From: JAGQOZ01 sp041399205
GTDB lineage: Bacteria; Planctomycetota; Planctomycetia; Pirellulales; Pirellulaceae
Assembly: GCA_041399205.1 (NCBI GenBank)
Contig: JAWKTK010000015.1
Span: forward strand, 163,861-227,860
Reading direction: 5' to 3'
Length of the DNA stretch: 64,000 nucleotides
Shown here: positions 52,470-61,753 of the stretch, piece after piece
Numbering within the stretch: the stretch's first letter is position 1
Layout: every line of letters starts with the position of its first letter
The notes under the pieces: model-generated
Database searches by the model: none
What the model saw: only the letters and a program-made list of their open reading frames with translations
What the model was told of the DNA's origin: nothing
Program-made: the position numbers and the translations under genes

Positions 52470-55301
52470 CTATGTCAAGAAGATGAATTCGTTGGCATTC
52501 AAGATCGCTCGGCAAAACGCCCGCATACTATTTTCGCGAATGAAATCGAGCGAACTTGTCAATTCTTCGTCGCTGGGAGTTCGCCCGAATAACAAGCGAA
52601 ACGCCAGCGTCACTTGCGCTTCCACCGAATCATTCGCTTCGCGCTGCAGACGTGTTTGCAACAGGTCGGCTTGTTGTAGCATGAACGCACTGTTCAACAT
52701 GTTTAATGCTTGCAATGCGGTGGTGGATCGACTTCGATCGGGAATGACTTGTCCGCCATCGGGACAGTCAAAAACACCAAACACGGCGTCTTGCTCCTGA
52801 CGAATCTTGGTCATGTACACCATGCGACGCCATTCGTCCGTCCCAAATTCCTCTTTAGGGAAATAGTGATGCACCGTTTCCTTCTTGATGTTGAACACTT
52901 TGAAGCCAGGTCCGCCCGCCTCCAAATTCAAGGCACCGCTGACCGCCAACACGCAGTCACGAATCGTTTCCGCTTCCAAGCGTCTGGGCGGAAAACGCCA
53001 CAGCAATCGACAGTCCGCATCTTTGCGCAGCGAGTCTGCTCGCGGAGCACTCGATTGTTGAAACGCTTGCGAAGTCAAAATCAAACGATGCATGTGCTTG
53101 ATCGACCAGCCGTTCTGGACGAATTCGCTGGCCAGATAATCCAACAATTCTGGGTGCGAAGGCGGAATTCCGTTCGCTCCAAAATCACTGGGCGTGGCGA
53201 CCATTCCCGTGCCAAAATGATAGTGCCACAATCGGTTCACCAAGACTCGAGCCGTCAGTGGATTCTGTTCACTGGCAATCCATTCGGCCAGTTTTTCACG
53301 ACGCGACTGTTCCGGCGCATCGGTCGGCAAGCCCAGCGAACCGGTCACGGTCAACGCATCCGGCGCCACTTCTTCTCGCTTGGCCAGCGGGTCACCTCGA
53401 TACAATCGATGCACCGGACCGGGCTGTGAAAACGTGCCCGCCCAAGCTTTCGGCAGCGAATTCTGCCATTGACTGATTTGCTGTTTTATCGTCTCCATCT
53501 GTTGCAACAACGAGTTGGCACGCGCAGCGGCGGCTGGATCTAACCGAGCGATAAACGCATTGGGATCGGGCGTCGAGTCGACCGACGGCTGTCGGTCGGC
53601 GGACGATGCAAGTTCGAACCAATCGCCATCGTTCGCACCTTCAATGGTGTATTGCACGGCAAGTCGATCTTTGAACATGCCTTCCCGGTCTCGTTGCCAG
53701 ACCATCCGTTCAATTTTTTCGGTTCGCACAAAATCAATCTGCACCCAGCCGGCCGTCTGATCACAGATCCAGCTGTGCGCGTTGCCGAACTGACCGTCGT
53801 GAATGTGTTCCAGTTTGTGGATGTCATAACCCGCCAGCGAACCCGACGCAGACGCCTTGGCGCCGCGACTGGCCAGCGCGACATTTTCCAGCTGGCCATC
53901 TTGGTTTCTGCCCAAGACTTCCCATTCGTCAATGCACGGCTGCCCGCCGGTGGTGGCGAAGATGCGAAAGCGGACTCGTTTCACATTCACCGCCGGAAAG
54001 TTTTCTTCGTTGCGAAGGCTGTTGACCGGTTCGCGCAATTTGGAATCAGCGTCCGACGACAGTTGTTCTGGCTGTGGCGGCGCGGCTTGCCGAAGTTGTT
54101 CGAATTCCGCTTGTAACGTCGCGATTTCTTGCTGCTGAGCCGCGATTTGCTGTTGCAGCTTGATCGTTTCTATTGATTGAATCGCTCGTTCGCCGAATTG
54201 CACTCCAGCAAAGACCGCTTGCATGGAATAGTAATCCTTTTGCAAGATCGGATCGAACTTGTGATTGTGACAGCGAGCACACCCGACGGTCAGACCCAGG
54301 AACGCGGTGCCCGTGGTGTTGACCATATCTGCCAGTTCATCTTGCCGTTGCATCTGGCTGTCGTGCCTGATGTCGGGACTCTTGACGATGTCATACGCTC
54401 CCGCCACCAAGAAGCCCGTGGCAGCGTCTGCTTGCAGAGCGTCACCGGCGATTTGCTCGCGAACAAATTGGTCGTATGGTTTGTCATCGTTCAGCGCCGC
54501 AATCACGTAGTCTCGATAGTGATACGCATTCGGCCGCTCTTGATTGGTTTCAAAACCGTTGGTTTCACCAAAGCGAACCACGTCCAGCCAATGCTGAGCC
54601 CAACGTTCGCCGTAGTGTGGATTTTGCAGCACTTTTTCCACTAAGGCTTGATAAGCGTCCGGCGCCGGATCGTTGACAAAGCGGTCGACTTCTTCCGGCG
54701 ACGGCGGCAGGCCCAGCATGTCCAGGTGAATACGCCGAATCAGCGTCCGCCGATCGGCCGGTGCAGAAAGTGACAATCCGTTGTCAGCGAGTTTCTGCAC
54801 GAGAAACGCATCAATAGGGTTGGCCACGGTTTGATCTGCCACCACCGGCACTTCTGGCCGCTGGACTGGCTGAAACGACCAATGATCGGTGATCAACGTC
54901 GCATTGCCTTCGTTGGCCAACGCATCGGGCCACGTAGCCCCTTGCGCAATCCAGCGGCGCAGCAAATCGATCTGATCTGCGGACAAAGGTTGACCTTCGC
55001 CTTCCGGCGGCATGACCAGTCCGTCGTCACTGGTGCCAGCCACATAATGCAGCAACGGGCTGTCGTCCGGCTGGTTGGGCACAATCGGTGGTTGACCAAA
55101 ATCGGCCGCCGCCAACGCTTTGCTGCGGACGTCCAACCGGTAGTTGCTTTCTTGAAGCTGTTGGCCGTGGCACGCATCGCAATGCGTTTTGAAGATCGGC
55201 TGAATATGTTGTTCGAACGAAACAATTTGGTCGTCAGCCACGGCAAAGCGCATCAGGACGAACCAAATCCAGACCAGCATCAAAACGTGTTTCGTTTTCA
55301 T
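52470..55301 (-). CDS. PSCyt1-PSCyt2-PSD1 protein (planctomycete cytochrome C, DUF1549/DUF1553) with inserted discoidin-like domain
   Basis: A 943-residue secreted protein starting at ATG 55301 with a signal sequence (KHVLMLVWIWFVLMRFAVAD); the frame is open to 55475 but that part is family-A repeat DNA. Domain order: PSCyt1 with heme motif THCDACHGQQLQESNYRLDV (CxxCH, about residue 40), PSCyt2/DUF1549 (RRIHLDMLGLPPSPEEVDRF, about 165), a coiled-coil segment (IKLQQQIAAQQQEIATLQAE), a discoidin/F5-8-type region (GGQPCIDEWEVLGRNQDG... WVQIDFVRTEKIERMVWQRD), then PSD1/DUF1553 (LTARVLVNRLWHYHFGTGMV; PRRLEAETIRDCVLAVSGAL). PSCyt/PSD1 proteins are typical of planctomycetes, usually beside sulfatases, and are thought to serve polysaccharide breakdown. 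The discoidin-like insert is not part of the standard form. Confidence 0.88.
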   Translation of the reverse strand: MKTKHVLMLVWIWFVLMRFAVADDQIVSFEQHIQPIFKTHCDACHGQQLQESNYRLDVRSKALAAADFGQPPIVPNQPDDSPLLHYVAGTSDDGLVMPPEGEGQPLSADQIDLLRRWIAQGATWPDALANEGNATLITDHWSFQPVQRPEVPVVADQTVANPIDAFLVQKLADNGLSLSAPADRRTLIRRIHLDMLGLPPSPEEVDRFVNDPAPDAYQALVEKVLQNPHYGERWAQHWLDVVRFGETNGFETNQERPNAYHYRDYVIAALNDDKPYDQFVREQIAGDALQADAATGFLVAGAYDIVKSPDIRHDSQMQRQDELADMVNTTGTAFLGLTVGCARCHNHKFDPILQKDYYSMQAVFAGVQFGERAIQSIETIKLQQQIAAQQQEIATLQAEFEQLRQAAPPQPEQLSSDADSKLREPVNSLRNEENFPAVNVKRVRFRIFATTGGQPCIDEWEVLGRNQDGQLENVALASRGAKASASGSLAGYDIHKLEHIHDGQFGNAHSWICDQTAGWVQIDFVRTEKIERMVWQRDREGMFKDRLAVQYTIEGANDGDWFELASSADRQPSVDSTPDPNAFIARLDPAAAARANSLLQQMETIKQQISQWQNSLPKAWAGTFSQPGPVHRLYRGDPLAKREEVAPDALTVTGSLGLPTDAPEQSRREKLAEWIASEQNPLTARVLVNRLWHYHFGTGMVATPSDFGANGIPPSHPELLDYLASEFVQNGWSIKHMHRLILTSQAFQQSSAPRADSLRKDADCRLLWRFPPRRLEAETIRDCVLAVSGALNLEAGGPGFKVFNIKKETVHHYFPKEEFGTDEWRRMVYMTKIRQEQDAVFGVFDCPDGGQVIPDRSRSTTALQALNMLNSAFMLQQADLLQTRLQREANDSVEAQVTLAFRLLFGRTPSDEELTSSLDFIRENSMRAFCRAILNANEFIFLT

Positions 55302-55320
55302 CGTTGTCGCCTTGTTGATT

Positions 55321-55511
55321 GTAGTCCCGGCTTTAGCCGGAAGTTGACTCTCGCGTCCACCGGTTGAAGTTGCGTTTTTCATAGCCCGACACGTAAGTGA
55401 GGGAAAAAACGGACACTCCGCAGTCCGTTCGCTGACGCTTCGAGCTATCAAATTCCGCAGAAAAAACATATGCACAACTTCAAAAACTCCGCCTGAAGGC
55501 GGGACTACGCA
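55321..55511. repeat. Mixed repeat cluster (families A and B) between PSD1 and sulfatase genes
   Basis: Family B: GTAGTCCCGGCTTTAGCCGG at 55321-55340 and CTCCGCCTGAAGGCGGGACT... at 55487-55511. Family A: 55380-55404 (plus, CATAGCCCGACACGTAAGTG...) and 55424-55448 (inverted). Part of the upstream frame of the PSD1 gene and all the gap to the sulfatase gene consist of these elements. Confidence 0.8.
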
Positions 55512-55542
55512 CCCGTGCCATTCGCATTGCCACGAGCTGTTT

Positions 55543-57072
55543 CTACGGTCGCTTCGTCAGCGGATCGTACGTTTTGTTGGGGAAGTCGAGTTCAACGGTT
55601 CGCGTCTGCAGAAAAAACGTTTCCAAACGCTGCACCACTTCGGGATGCTGCGCAGCGATGTCTGTGGTTTCGTTGCGATCTGCATCCAGATCATACAATT
55701 CCCAGTCGGTTGGATTGGGACGATTCAGGTTGCGACGCAATGCCTTCCACTTTCCGTCTCGAATCGCCACAATCCCGCCGTAGCCAGCGAAGTCCCAAAC
55801 CAGTGGCTGTTTGCGTTGGATCGAACTCCCTGCCAATACGGGCAATAGGTCTTCTCCGTCCAACGACTGCGAAACTTGCGAAGTCTCCAATCCGGCGGCG
55901 GCACACAACGTGGGAAACCAATCTGGAAAGTACGACGGTTGATCGGTAGTGCTGCCTGGCTGTACCTTGCCAGGCCATTTCACAATACAAGGAATGCGAA
56001 TACCGCCTTCATACGCGCTCCCTTTGTAACCGTTTAGGCCATCGTTGGAACGAAAGAACGTACACGCCGCGCCGCCGATATGAAAATTGGGATCACTGCC
56101 GCCATGAGTCGGTCCGTTGTCCGAAGTAAACACAACCAGCGTGTTTTCGGTCAGGCCCAGTTGCTGCAGCTTGGTCAATACTTTGCCCACATGTTCGTCC
56201 AAGTCGGAGATCATGGCGGCATATGCCGCTCGAGGCCGAGGATGCGGAAGATATCCGTTTTGGCCTCGGTACGCACCGTGTTCTTCGTCCCATTCGGTTG
56301 GATACTGGTCGATCCATTCTTGCGGCGATTGAATGGAAACATGCGGTTCGACGAAGGGAAGGTACAGAAAAAATGGTTCGTCTTGATGCTGATCGATGAA
56401 GCGTAACGCTTGGTTCAAAATCATATCGGGCGCGTAGTTTTCTGCTCGATAATCATCCGCCTTCACCTCTCCGTCCGGCTGGCGATCATGTCCGGGAACG
56501 GGATAAGCATTGATGCGAACTTCTTGTTCATCACTGTCCAAGAACGGCGGATAATAACTGTGCGCGTTGCGTTGGCAGTTGTATCCGTAGTAGCGATCAA
56601 AGCCTTGTTTGATGGGCGAACCGGTCGTGTTGGAAGGCCCGAGCCCCCATTTGCCGAACGCACCCGTGGCGTAGCCCGCCTTTTGAAAGACCTCCGCCAC
56701 CGTGGTCACTTCCGCCGTAATGGGCCATTGTCCCGGAAAGATGCGGCCATTGCCGGAATCTCGATTACCGCGAATTTGTGCGTGGCCCAAATGTTGGCCG
56801 GTCATCAACGTGCATCGAGCCGGCGCGCAGACGGGAGCACCGGTGTAGTGCTGCGTGAATCGCATGCCGTCGGCAGCCAGTTGATCTAGGTTGGGCGTTT
56901 TGATTTTCTGCTGTCCGTAACAGCCCAATTCTCCATACCCCAAATCATCCGCCAAGATGAAAACGATGTTGGGGCGCCGAGCGTTCTCTTGCGCGAACGC
57001 CAGCGAACACCACGAAACAGACCAACACAATAATGCCAACCAGCTAATTCGAATCATACGTATTGTTACCAT
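55543..57072 (-). CDS. Secreted arylsulfatase
   Basis: A formylglycine-dependent sulfatase of about 509 residues, with a signal sequence (ISWLALLCWSVSWCSLAFAQ). The catalytic signature is GAPVCAPARCTLMTGQHLGH, where the Cys of CxPxR becomes formylglycine; upstream is the metal block NIVFILADDLGYGELGCYG, and downstream VFTSDNGPTHGGSD with further metal ligands. The enzyme cleaves sulfate esters, most likely from algal or other polysaccharides, as planctomycete sulfatases do. The gene is close to the PSCyt/PSD1 gene, its usual partner. The start is uncertain (ATG 57072 or 57057; a TTG at 57096 is less likely). An FGE-type maturase is needed but not in this window. Confidence 0.92.
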   Translation of the reverse strand: MVTIRMIRISWLALLCWSVSWCSLAFAQENARRPNIVFILADDLGYGELGCYGQQKIKTPNLDQLAADGMRFTQHYTGAPVCAPARCTLMTGQHLGHAQIRGNRDSGNGRIFPGQWPITAEVTTVAEVFQKAGYATGAFGKWGLGPSNTTGSPIKQGFDRYYGYNCQRNAHSYYPPFLDSDEQEVRINAYPVPGHDRQPDGEVKADDYRAENYAPDMILNQALRFIDQHQDEPFFLYLPFVEPHVSIQSPQEWIDQYPTEWDEEHGAYRGQNGYLPHPRPRAAYAAMISDLDEHVGKVLTKLQQLGLTENTLVVFTSDNGPTHGGSDPNFHIGGAACTFFRSNDGLNGYKGSAYEGGIRIPCIVKWPGKVQPGSTTDQPSYFPDWFPTLCAAAGLETSQVSQSLDGEDLLPVLAGSSIQRKQPLVWDFAGYGGIVAIRDGKWKALRRNLNRPNPTDWELYDLDADRNETTDIAAQHPEVVQRLETFFLQTRTVELDFPNKTYDPLTKRP

Positions 57073-57159
57073 CGCAAACGAGGTATTTCGGACCAAGAAA
57101 AACGCATCCGCTATTCTACCGAAATATTCGCGTGATTCGACCTGCCTGCGTGCAGAGAA

Positions 57160-59332
57160 TTATCGTTCCGGCAACTGAATCTTGCGGCGCATCGTCGCCA
57201 TCTCGTCTGCACGAGCTTCCGCCGCTTGTCGAGTTGAATGCATATGCAACGAAACTCGCTGATGTACTGCTTTCATTTTTGCGGGATCCAGCCGCCACTG
57301 TTGGACTCGTTCATCAATAGCCTTCCACACTTGGTTGCGATGCTGAAACTCGTCACGCAACTGCTGAAAAACGAGTTCGCCTCGGGTCAATGAACGGGGC
57401 GCTACGGCTAGGTAAACCAGCAAATGCAACAATGCAGCGGTAACTGCGACACTTCGGACCGAACCCGCAACCGACTTCGCTACGTCCGACCAACTTGAGC
57501 GAGCATCCTGGTTCGAATCACGCGTTCCATAACTTTGACGCCACACCGCAAGGACCGCAACCAAACTTATCCACAGCAACACCGTCCACAAGGACGCTCG
57601 ATACGCATGCCATTGATACAGACACGCTAGTGTGTTGGTGCGAACCGGTCCCACACCAGAAATCCTCGACTTCAGGTTTTCCAGCGAAACACCCATCGTA
57701 TCTCGCGCCGGCATGTGCAGATCCTGCGGCAACCAACCGAGCCTCGACCATAGCGAACCGACGGCAAACAAGAGACATCCCAGTGCCATGACCACCAGCA
57801 GCCAGCGCAGGCTCATACGATACCGCCGTTTTCGCAAAGACCAAACGGCGACTGATCCAATCGCAAGAGGTACCAACAGAACCAGCGACACCGTGAAACC
57901 AGTGTTCTGCCAGTCGCGATCAATCACTTCGGCCGGAGCCAGCGCGAACAAAACGATGCAGATACCCAATGACAAAACCAACGCCAACACGGTGCGCATG
58001 ATACCTACGGGTGGCGCCGAACCGGTTCGCACCCACCACAACAATGCAAATAGCGCAAACAGTTGTACGGCCCAGGCGAGTGTTGTGGCTGTTGTAATCG
58101 CCGCCGTGATTTCTTCGGCGTACACGGTCCGATTGATTCCGTATTTGATAGCCTGAGCGGAATTGTGCTCTTGTTGCGCCTCTTGCAGTAACGCGGATCG
58201 AATTCGAACGTCATATTCATGCCAAAGAAACTGCTGAGCGTATTCCGGCGGGAGCAATGCCGCTACCTGCTGCACATCATATTGCATTTTTGCCAAACGA
58301 CCAAACTGTAGACTCCTGATCACCTGTTCATTGCCAGACCCTTTCAGTTCACCGCTGGCAAACTGATCGTAAACTCGCAAAATCATTCGCTGCAATCCTA
58401 AACCGTACGCAACGTCTCCTTCGTGCGATACATAGCCTGACAGGATCCCGACATCACGAAGTTCACCCAGCGGAAACCGAGTTTGCCGAGAGCGACTGTC
58501 CGAGTAATCGTGATATCGGTATATTCGCTTGTCGGCAATCGAGACTTCGACAAGAAGTGCCACGTTGCTTCGAACATGGTTTCGTCCAGCGAATACGTCG
58601 GTTTGGCCAGTCCATTTTGGAAATGGGCCATCGACCGATCAAAGCGGTTTTGGTCCAGAATGATCAATCGATCGGGTTCGTATTCATTATCGCTGAATTC
58701 CCAGTCCGTCGTGCCCTGCCAAAGAATACTGGCCGCTACGTAGTCGTATTAAGCGCGTTATCCGGATCATGCTGTCGGCATTCCGCCAAGATCGATTCCC
58801 ATTGATCTGTACGAACCGATTCGTCGTCTTGGAACATCGAATAGTTGGTCAGCAATAGCGCGAGACTTTGCCACAAGGCTTTGTTGGTCGGATCCAGCGA
58901 ACAGGCCTTCACAACTGCAGTGACTCTGGCTGAACAGCGATGGGTGAATTCTCGTTCCGCTGCATTGGCTTCGTCTTCTCGATGATCCGTAGTGAATCCC
59001 CAAGGCGTAAGCCGCATGTATTTAGATCGATAGCCGCTACTCGGCGAATCCAACACCAGAGCTGCGCCCAAATGGACCAGCGCGTCATGCGGATTCTTCG
59101 CGACAACTCGGTCGACTTCGAGCAACCAATAATCGGCCTGTTCGTCAGGTTCGCGGTGCCCAATGGGTATGTACGATTGGCCCACCACGCCAGCCACCGT
59201 CGCGTAACATTGAATTCGCACTGGTCCCAGCCCGTGTCCAAGGGTGATACGCCAGATCATGCGAATCAATAACACCATGCCAACGATTGCAACGACACCG
59301 TACACCAGTTGTTTTGGGCGAAGGTTGGTCAT
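57160..59332 (-). CDS. Large membrane protein of unknown function, frameshifted twice
   Basis: Three frames join to about 724 residues: 59332-58736 (ending NALNTTT, where DPDNALNYDYVAAS is restored by adding one T near 58748), a middle frame (VAASILWQGTTDWEFSDNEY... SLDETMFEATWHFLSKSRLP) and 58500s-57160 in a third frame after another missing base. The N-terminus has one helix (VYGVVAIVGMVLLIRMIWRI), then a helical domain with TPR-like pairs (AKNPHDALVHLGAALVL, LDPTNKALWQSLALLLT), and the C-terminal part has about six more helices (for example LFALFALLWWVRTG, TVLALVLSLGICIVLFALA). No family is recognised. The start at 59332 is the best ATG but lacks a clear ribosome site. The breaks are probably sequencing deletions. 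Confidence 0.6.
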
Positions 59333-59559
59333 CGGAAGGCTCGTACCCACAGGCGTTTTGGAAACACGCATTACGAAGAAGCGTATGCACACCAAGCACG
59401 ATAGCACAAAGTAAATCCGGTGTCGGGGAGCAGTGACCAACATCACGAAGAAGTCCCGCAGGACGACAGCAACCAATTCTCTGTCGTCCCTACGTGACGA
59501 TGCCTACGCGAAAACCGCTCGTGCAGCGGCAACATAGATGCGTTAGCGAGTGAACACAA

Positions 59560-59585
59560 CCGCCGCGTGCCGTTCGACGCGGCGG
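59560..59585 (-). terminator. Strong GC hairpin after the SurA-like gene
   Basis: CCGCCGCGT (59560-59568) pairs perfectly with ACGCGGCGG (59577-59585) around an eight-base loop, 27 bases past the stop of the minus-strand isomerase gene. The minus-strand sequence after it is only moderately T-rich (TTGTGTTC), so it is a probable but not classic terminator. Confidence 0.5.
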
Positions 59586-59611
59586 CTTAGTGGTTGGCGG
59601 AGTAGCAATGG

Positions 59612-61570
59612 TTATTTGACGGTTCGACGCGTACGTTGCGATGCGGGTCGAACCAGTTGAGGACTGGTGCTGGCGGGACGAGCGGCTGCTTGGCGAACTC
59701 CCGATTGCGTTGTGTGTTTCCGGAAGTTGTCAATCTGCGCTGTTTCCTTCAGCCGATCAAATTCTTCCGCCATCGCCACGCGAAGCTTCTTTTCCTGTAG
59801 TTCGCGATACAGTTCCTTGCGTACTTCTGCATCCATTTCCGTGACCACGGGCTGAGTGCGACCGGTGTAGAACATGATGATGAACCGATCTGCGACGGAA
59901 ATGATTCCGGACAGCGGATCTTTGTCAGTCAAGCGATACGCTTCAGTTTCGATCAATGGTTGTCCGCCGTGCTTGCGGATCGGCGGAACTTCGCCCATGT
60001 TCGCTCGAGAAACCGGTTCGATCGAATGTAGCGAAGCGAGTTCACCAAAGAATTCTTTGGTCGGATTGTTGCGAGCTTGTTCCCACACCTCTTGAGCTCG
60101 ACGCTGATTGCTCAGCACAATCGCCAAGACTTCTACGGCCGGGCCGAAGTTTGCTTCAAAACCTTTTTGCAGATCTTCTTCGGTCACTTTCACTTGTTCG
60201 GCAACCAACTTCTTCAAGGCCACCGTCGGCCACACGGCTTCGCGGACGTAGGTGTCCACGTCCATGCCTTCTTGTTCCTGAACGTCCTTCAGCCAACGGT
60301 CACGGTCCGGTTTACCGTTGTTGACATAGCCATACATTTCCGCAGCGCGGTCTACTTCTTCTACCAGTTCCGGCTGTTCTACCGTCTTGCCATTGCGTTT
60401 TAACGCTTGGCGAAGCAGGCGATAATTAATTTCACTATCCAGGACCAAATCACCGTGGCGTTCCAGGCATTCTTCCGCCAAACTGGCCAACGTCACTTGT
60501 TCACCGTTGATCACTGCCGCCACACCGGGCAGCCGTTCTTTCAATTTGGGGTCATTGAAAACGTTGGTGATCTTGGCGTCGTTTTGTAGTTTCAACGCCA
60601 GCTGGCCCGACGCTTCGCGGAGTCTTCGATCCAAGATTTGTTCTTTCAGACGGTTTTCCGCGTCTTGCTTGAATTCGGGCGAAATCTGCGACGCCGCTAA
60701 GTGACGTTCACATTTCAGGATCAGGAATTGATTGGCGAAGGGAATCACCTGGGAAACTTCGCCCGGCTGGAGCGCGAAGGCAACCTTTTCAATGGCATCA
60801 TCGCCCATGTGTTTTCGAATCGGCGGAATCAGGCCTCGAGCAGCGGCGCTGTTGGCATCTACCGAATGATTCTTGGCCAGTTTCCCAAAATCTTCGCCTG
60901 CTTTGGCTTTGGCCAACACGGCGTTGGCATCGTTCTGCGAATTGGTGGCAATCATCCGCACCTGAACTTTGGGTCCATATTCTGAGTCAAATTCGTTGGA
61001 CAATTCTTCTGGCGAGACCGTCAATTCGCTGGCGACCCAACGTTTCAGTGCCACGGTCGGCCAAATGATGTCTCGGCGATACTGTTCGGCCGTGACGTTT
61101 CGTTCTTCCTGGAGCAATTCCAACCAACGACCGACCGACATGTTGAAGCGTTCGGCCATGTGCGCAATTTCTTGTTCGACATCTTGTTCCGTGACCGTGA
61201 TGCCTTTGCGCTTGCATTCTTGGAAAATCAGGCTCTTGTTGACCACACTTTCCAAGACGGGTTCGCCGTATCGTTTGAGGCATTCTTTGGCTAGGTCAGT
61301 ACGAGAAATCGTTTCGCCATTGACCACGGCCATGACCTGAGGCTTCTTGCCAGCCGCAGATTGTGAAGTAGTTCGCGGCGAAGGTTTGGCGGCAGCAGCG
61401 TTTCCCGGTGCCGGTCGATTGGCAGTGGGTCTCGCCGCAGGCGTTTGGTTCTTCGGGCGTACCGGGTTGGCGCGACGAGTCTGCTGGGCCGAAGTATACG
61501 AATGAGCCGAAAGCAACAGCGTTGCGGCCAGCACGGTACCAAAGAAAAATCGAATCCGATTGCGGGACAT
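59612..61570 (-). CDS. SurA/parvulin-like peptidyl-prolyl isomerase with tandemly duplicated domains
   Basis: A 652-residue exported folding factor. After a signal sequence (IRFFFGTVLAATLLLSAHSY) and a Pro/Ala/Thr-rich linker come two tandem copies of SurA-N-like helix plus parvulin-like units: copy 1 starts VMAVVNGETISRTDLAKECL (about residue 95), contains KRWVASELTVSPEELSNEF and IPPIRKHMGDDAIEKVAFAL; copy 2 starts VAAVINGEQVTLASLAEECL (about 360), with KKLVAEQVKVTEEDLQKGFE and VPPIRKHGGQPLIETEAYRL. The two IPPIRKH / VPPIRKH blocks mark the duplication. It probably helps outer-membrane or secreted protein folding. The ATG at 61570 is preceded by GGAGGAACC. The C-terminal tail is Ser/Thr/Arg-rich. 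Confidence 0.85.
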   Translation of the reverse strand: MSRNRIRFFFGTVLAATLLLSAHSYTSAQQTRRANPVRPKNQTPAARPTANRPAPGNAAAAKPSPRTTSQSAAGKKPQVMAVVNGETISRTDLAKECLKRYGEPVLESVVNKSLIFQECKRKGITVTEQDVEQEIAHMAERFNMSVGRWLELLQEERNVTAEQYRRDIIWPTVALKRWVASELTVSPEELSNEFDSEYGPKVQVRMIATNSQNDANAVLAKAKAGEDFGKLAKNHSVDANSAAARGLIPPIRKHMGDDAIEKVAFALQPGEVSQVIPFANQFLILKCERHLAASQISPEFKQDAENRLKEQILDRRLREASGQLALKLQNDAKITNVFNDPKLKERLPGVAAVINGEQVTLASLAEECLERHGDLVLDSEINYRLLRQALKRNGKTVEQPELVEEVDRAAEMYGYVNNGKPDRDRWLKDVQEQEGMDVDTYVREAVWPTVALKKLVAEQVKVTEEDLQKGFEANFGPAVEVLAIVLSNQRRAQEVWEQARNNPTKEFFGELASLHSIEPVSRANMGEVPPIRKHGGQPLIETEAYRLTDKDPLSGIISVADRFIIMFYTGRTQPVVTEMDAEVRKELYRELQEKKLRVAMAEEFDRLKETAQIDNFRKHTTQSGVRQAAARPASTSPQLVRPASQRTRRTVK

Positions 61571-61753
61571 TCCGGTTCCTCCATAAACCGATTCTGACTG
61601 GATCAGTAGCCTTCCAGACATTTCTCAGTCTGGCTTGGGTGGCAGACTGTACGGGCGAGCGAGAAACTGTGCAAGATGTATTTCTGCTAGCGGTGCTTCA
61701 GGCTAGAATTCGTTTGATCTACAACATTGGGAAATCGGTCGATTGTTAGTACC

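Noticed and set aside
55302..55475. N-terminal extension of the PSCyt/PSD1 frame
   Set aside because: It translates family-A and family-B repeat DNA (text such as ARSVSERTAEC) and precedes a good signal peptide at 55301.
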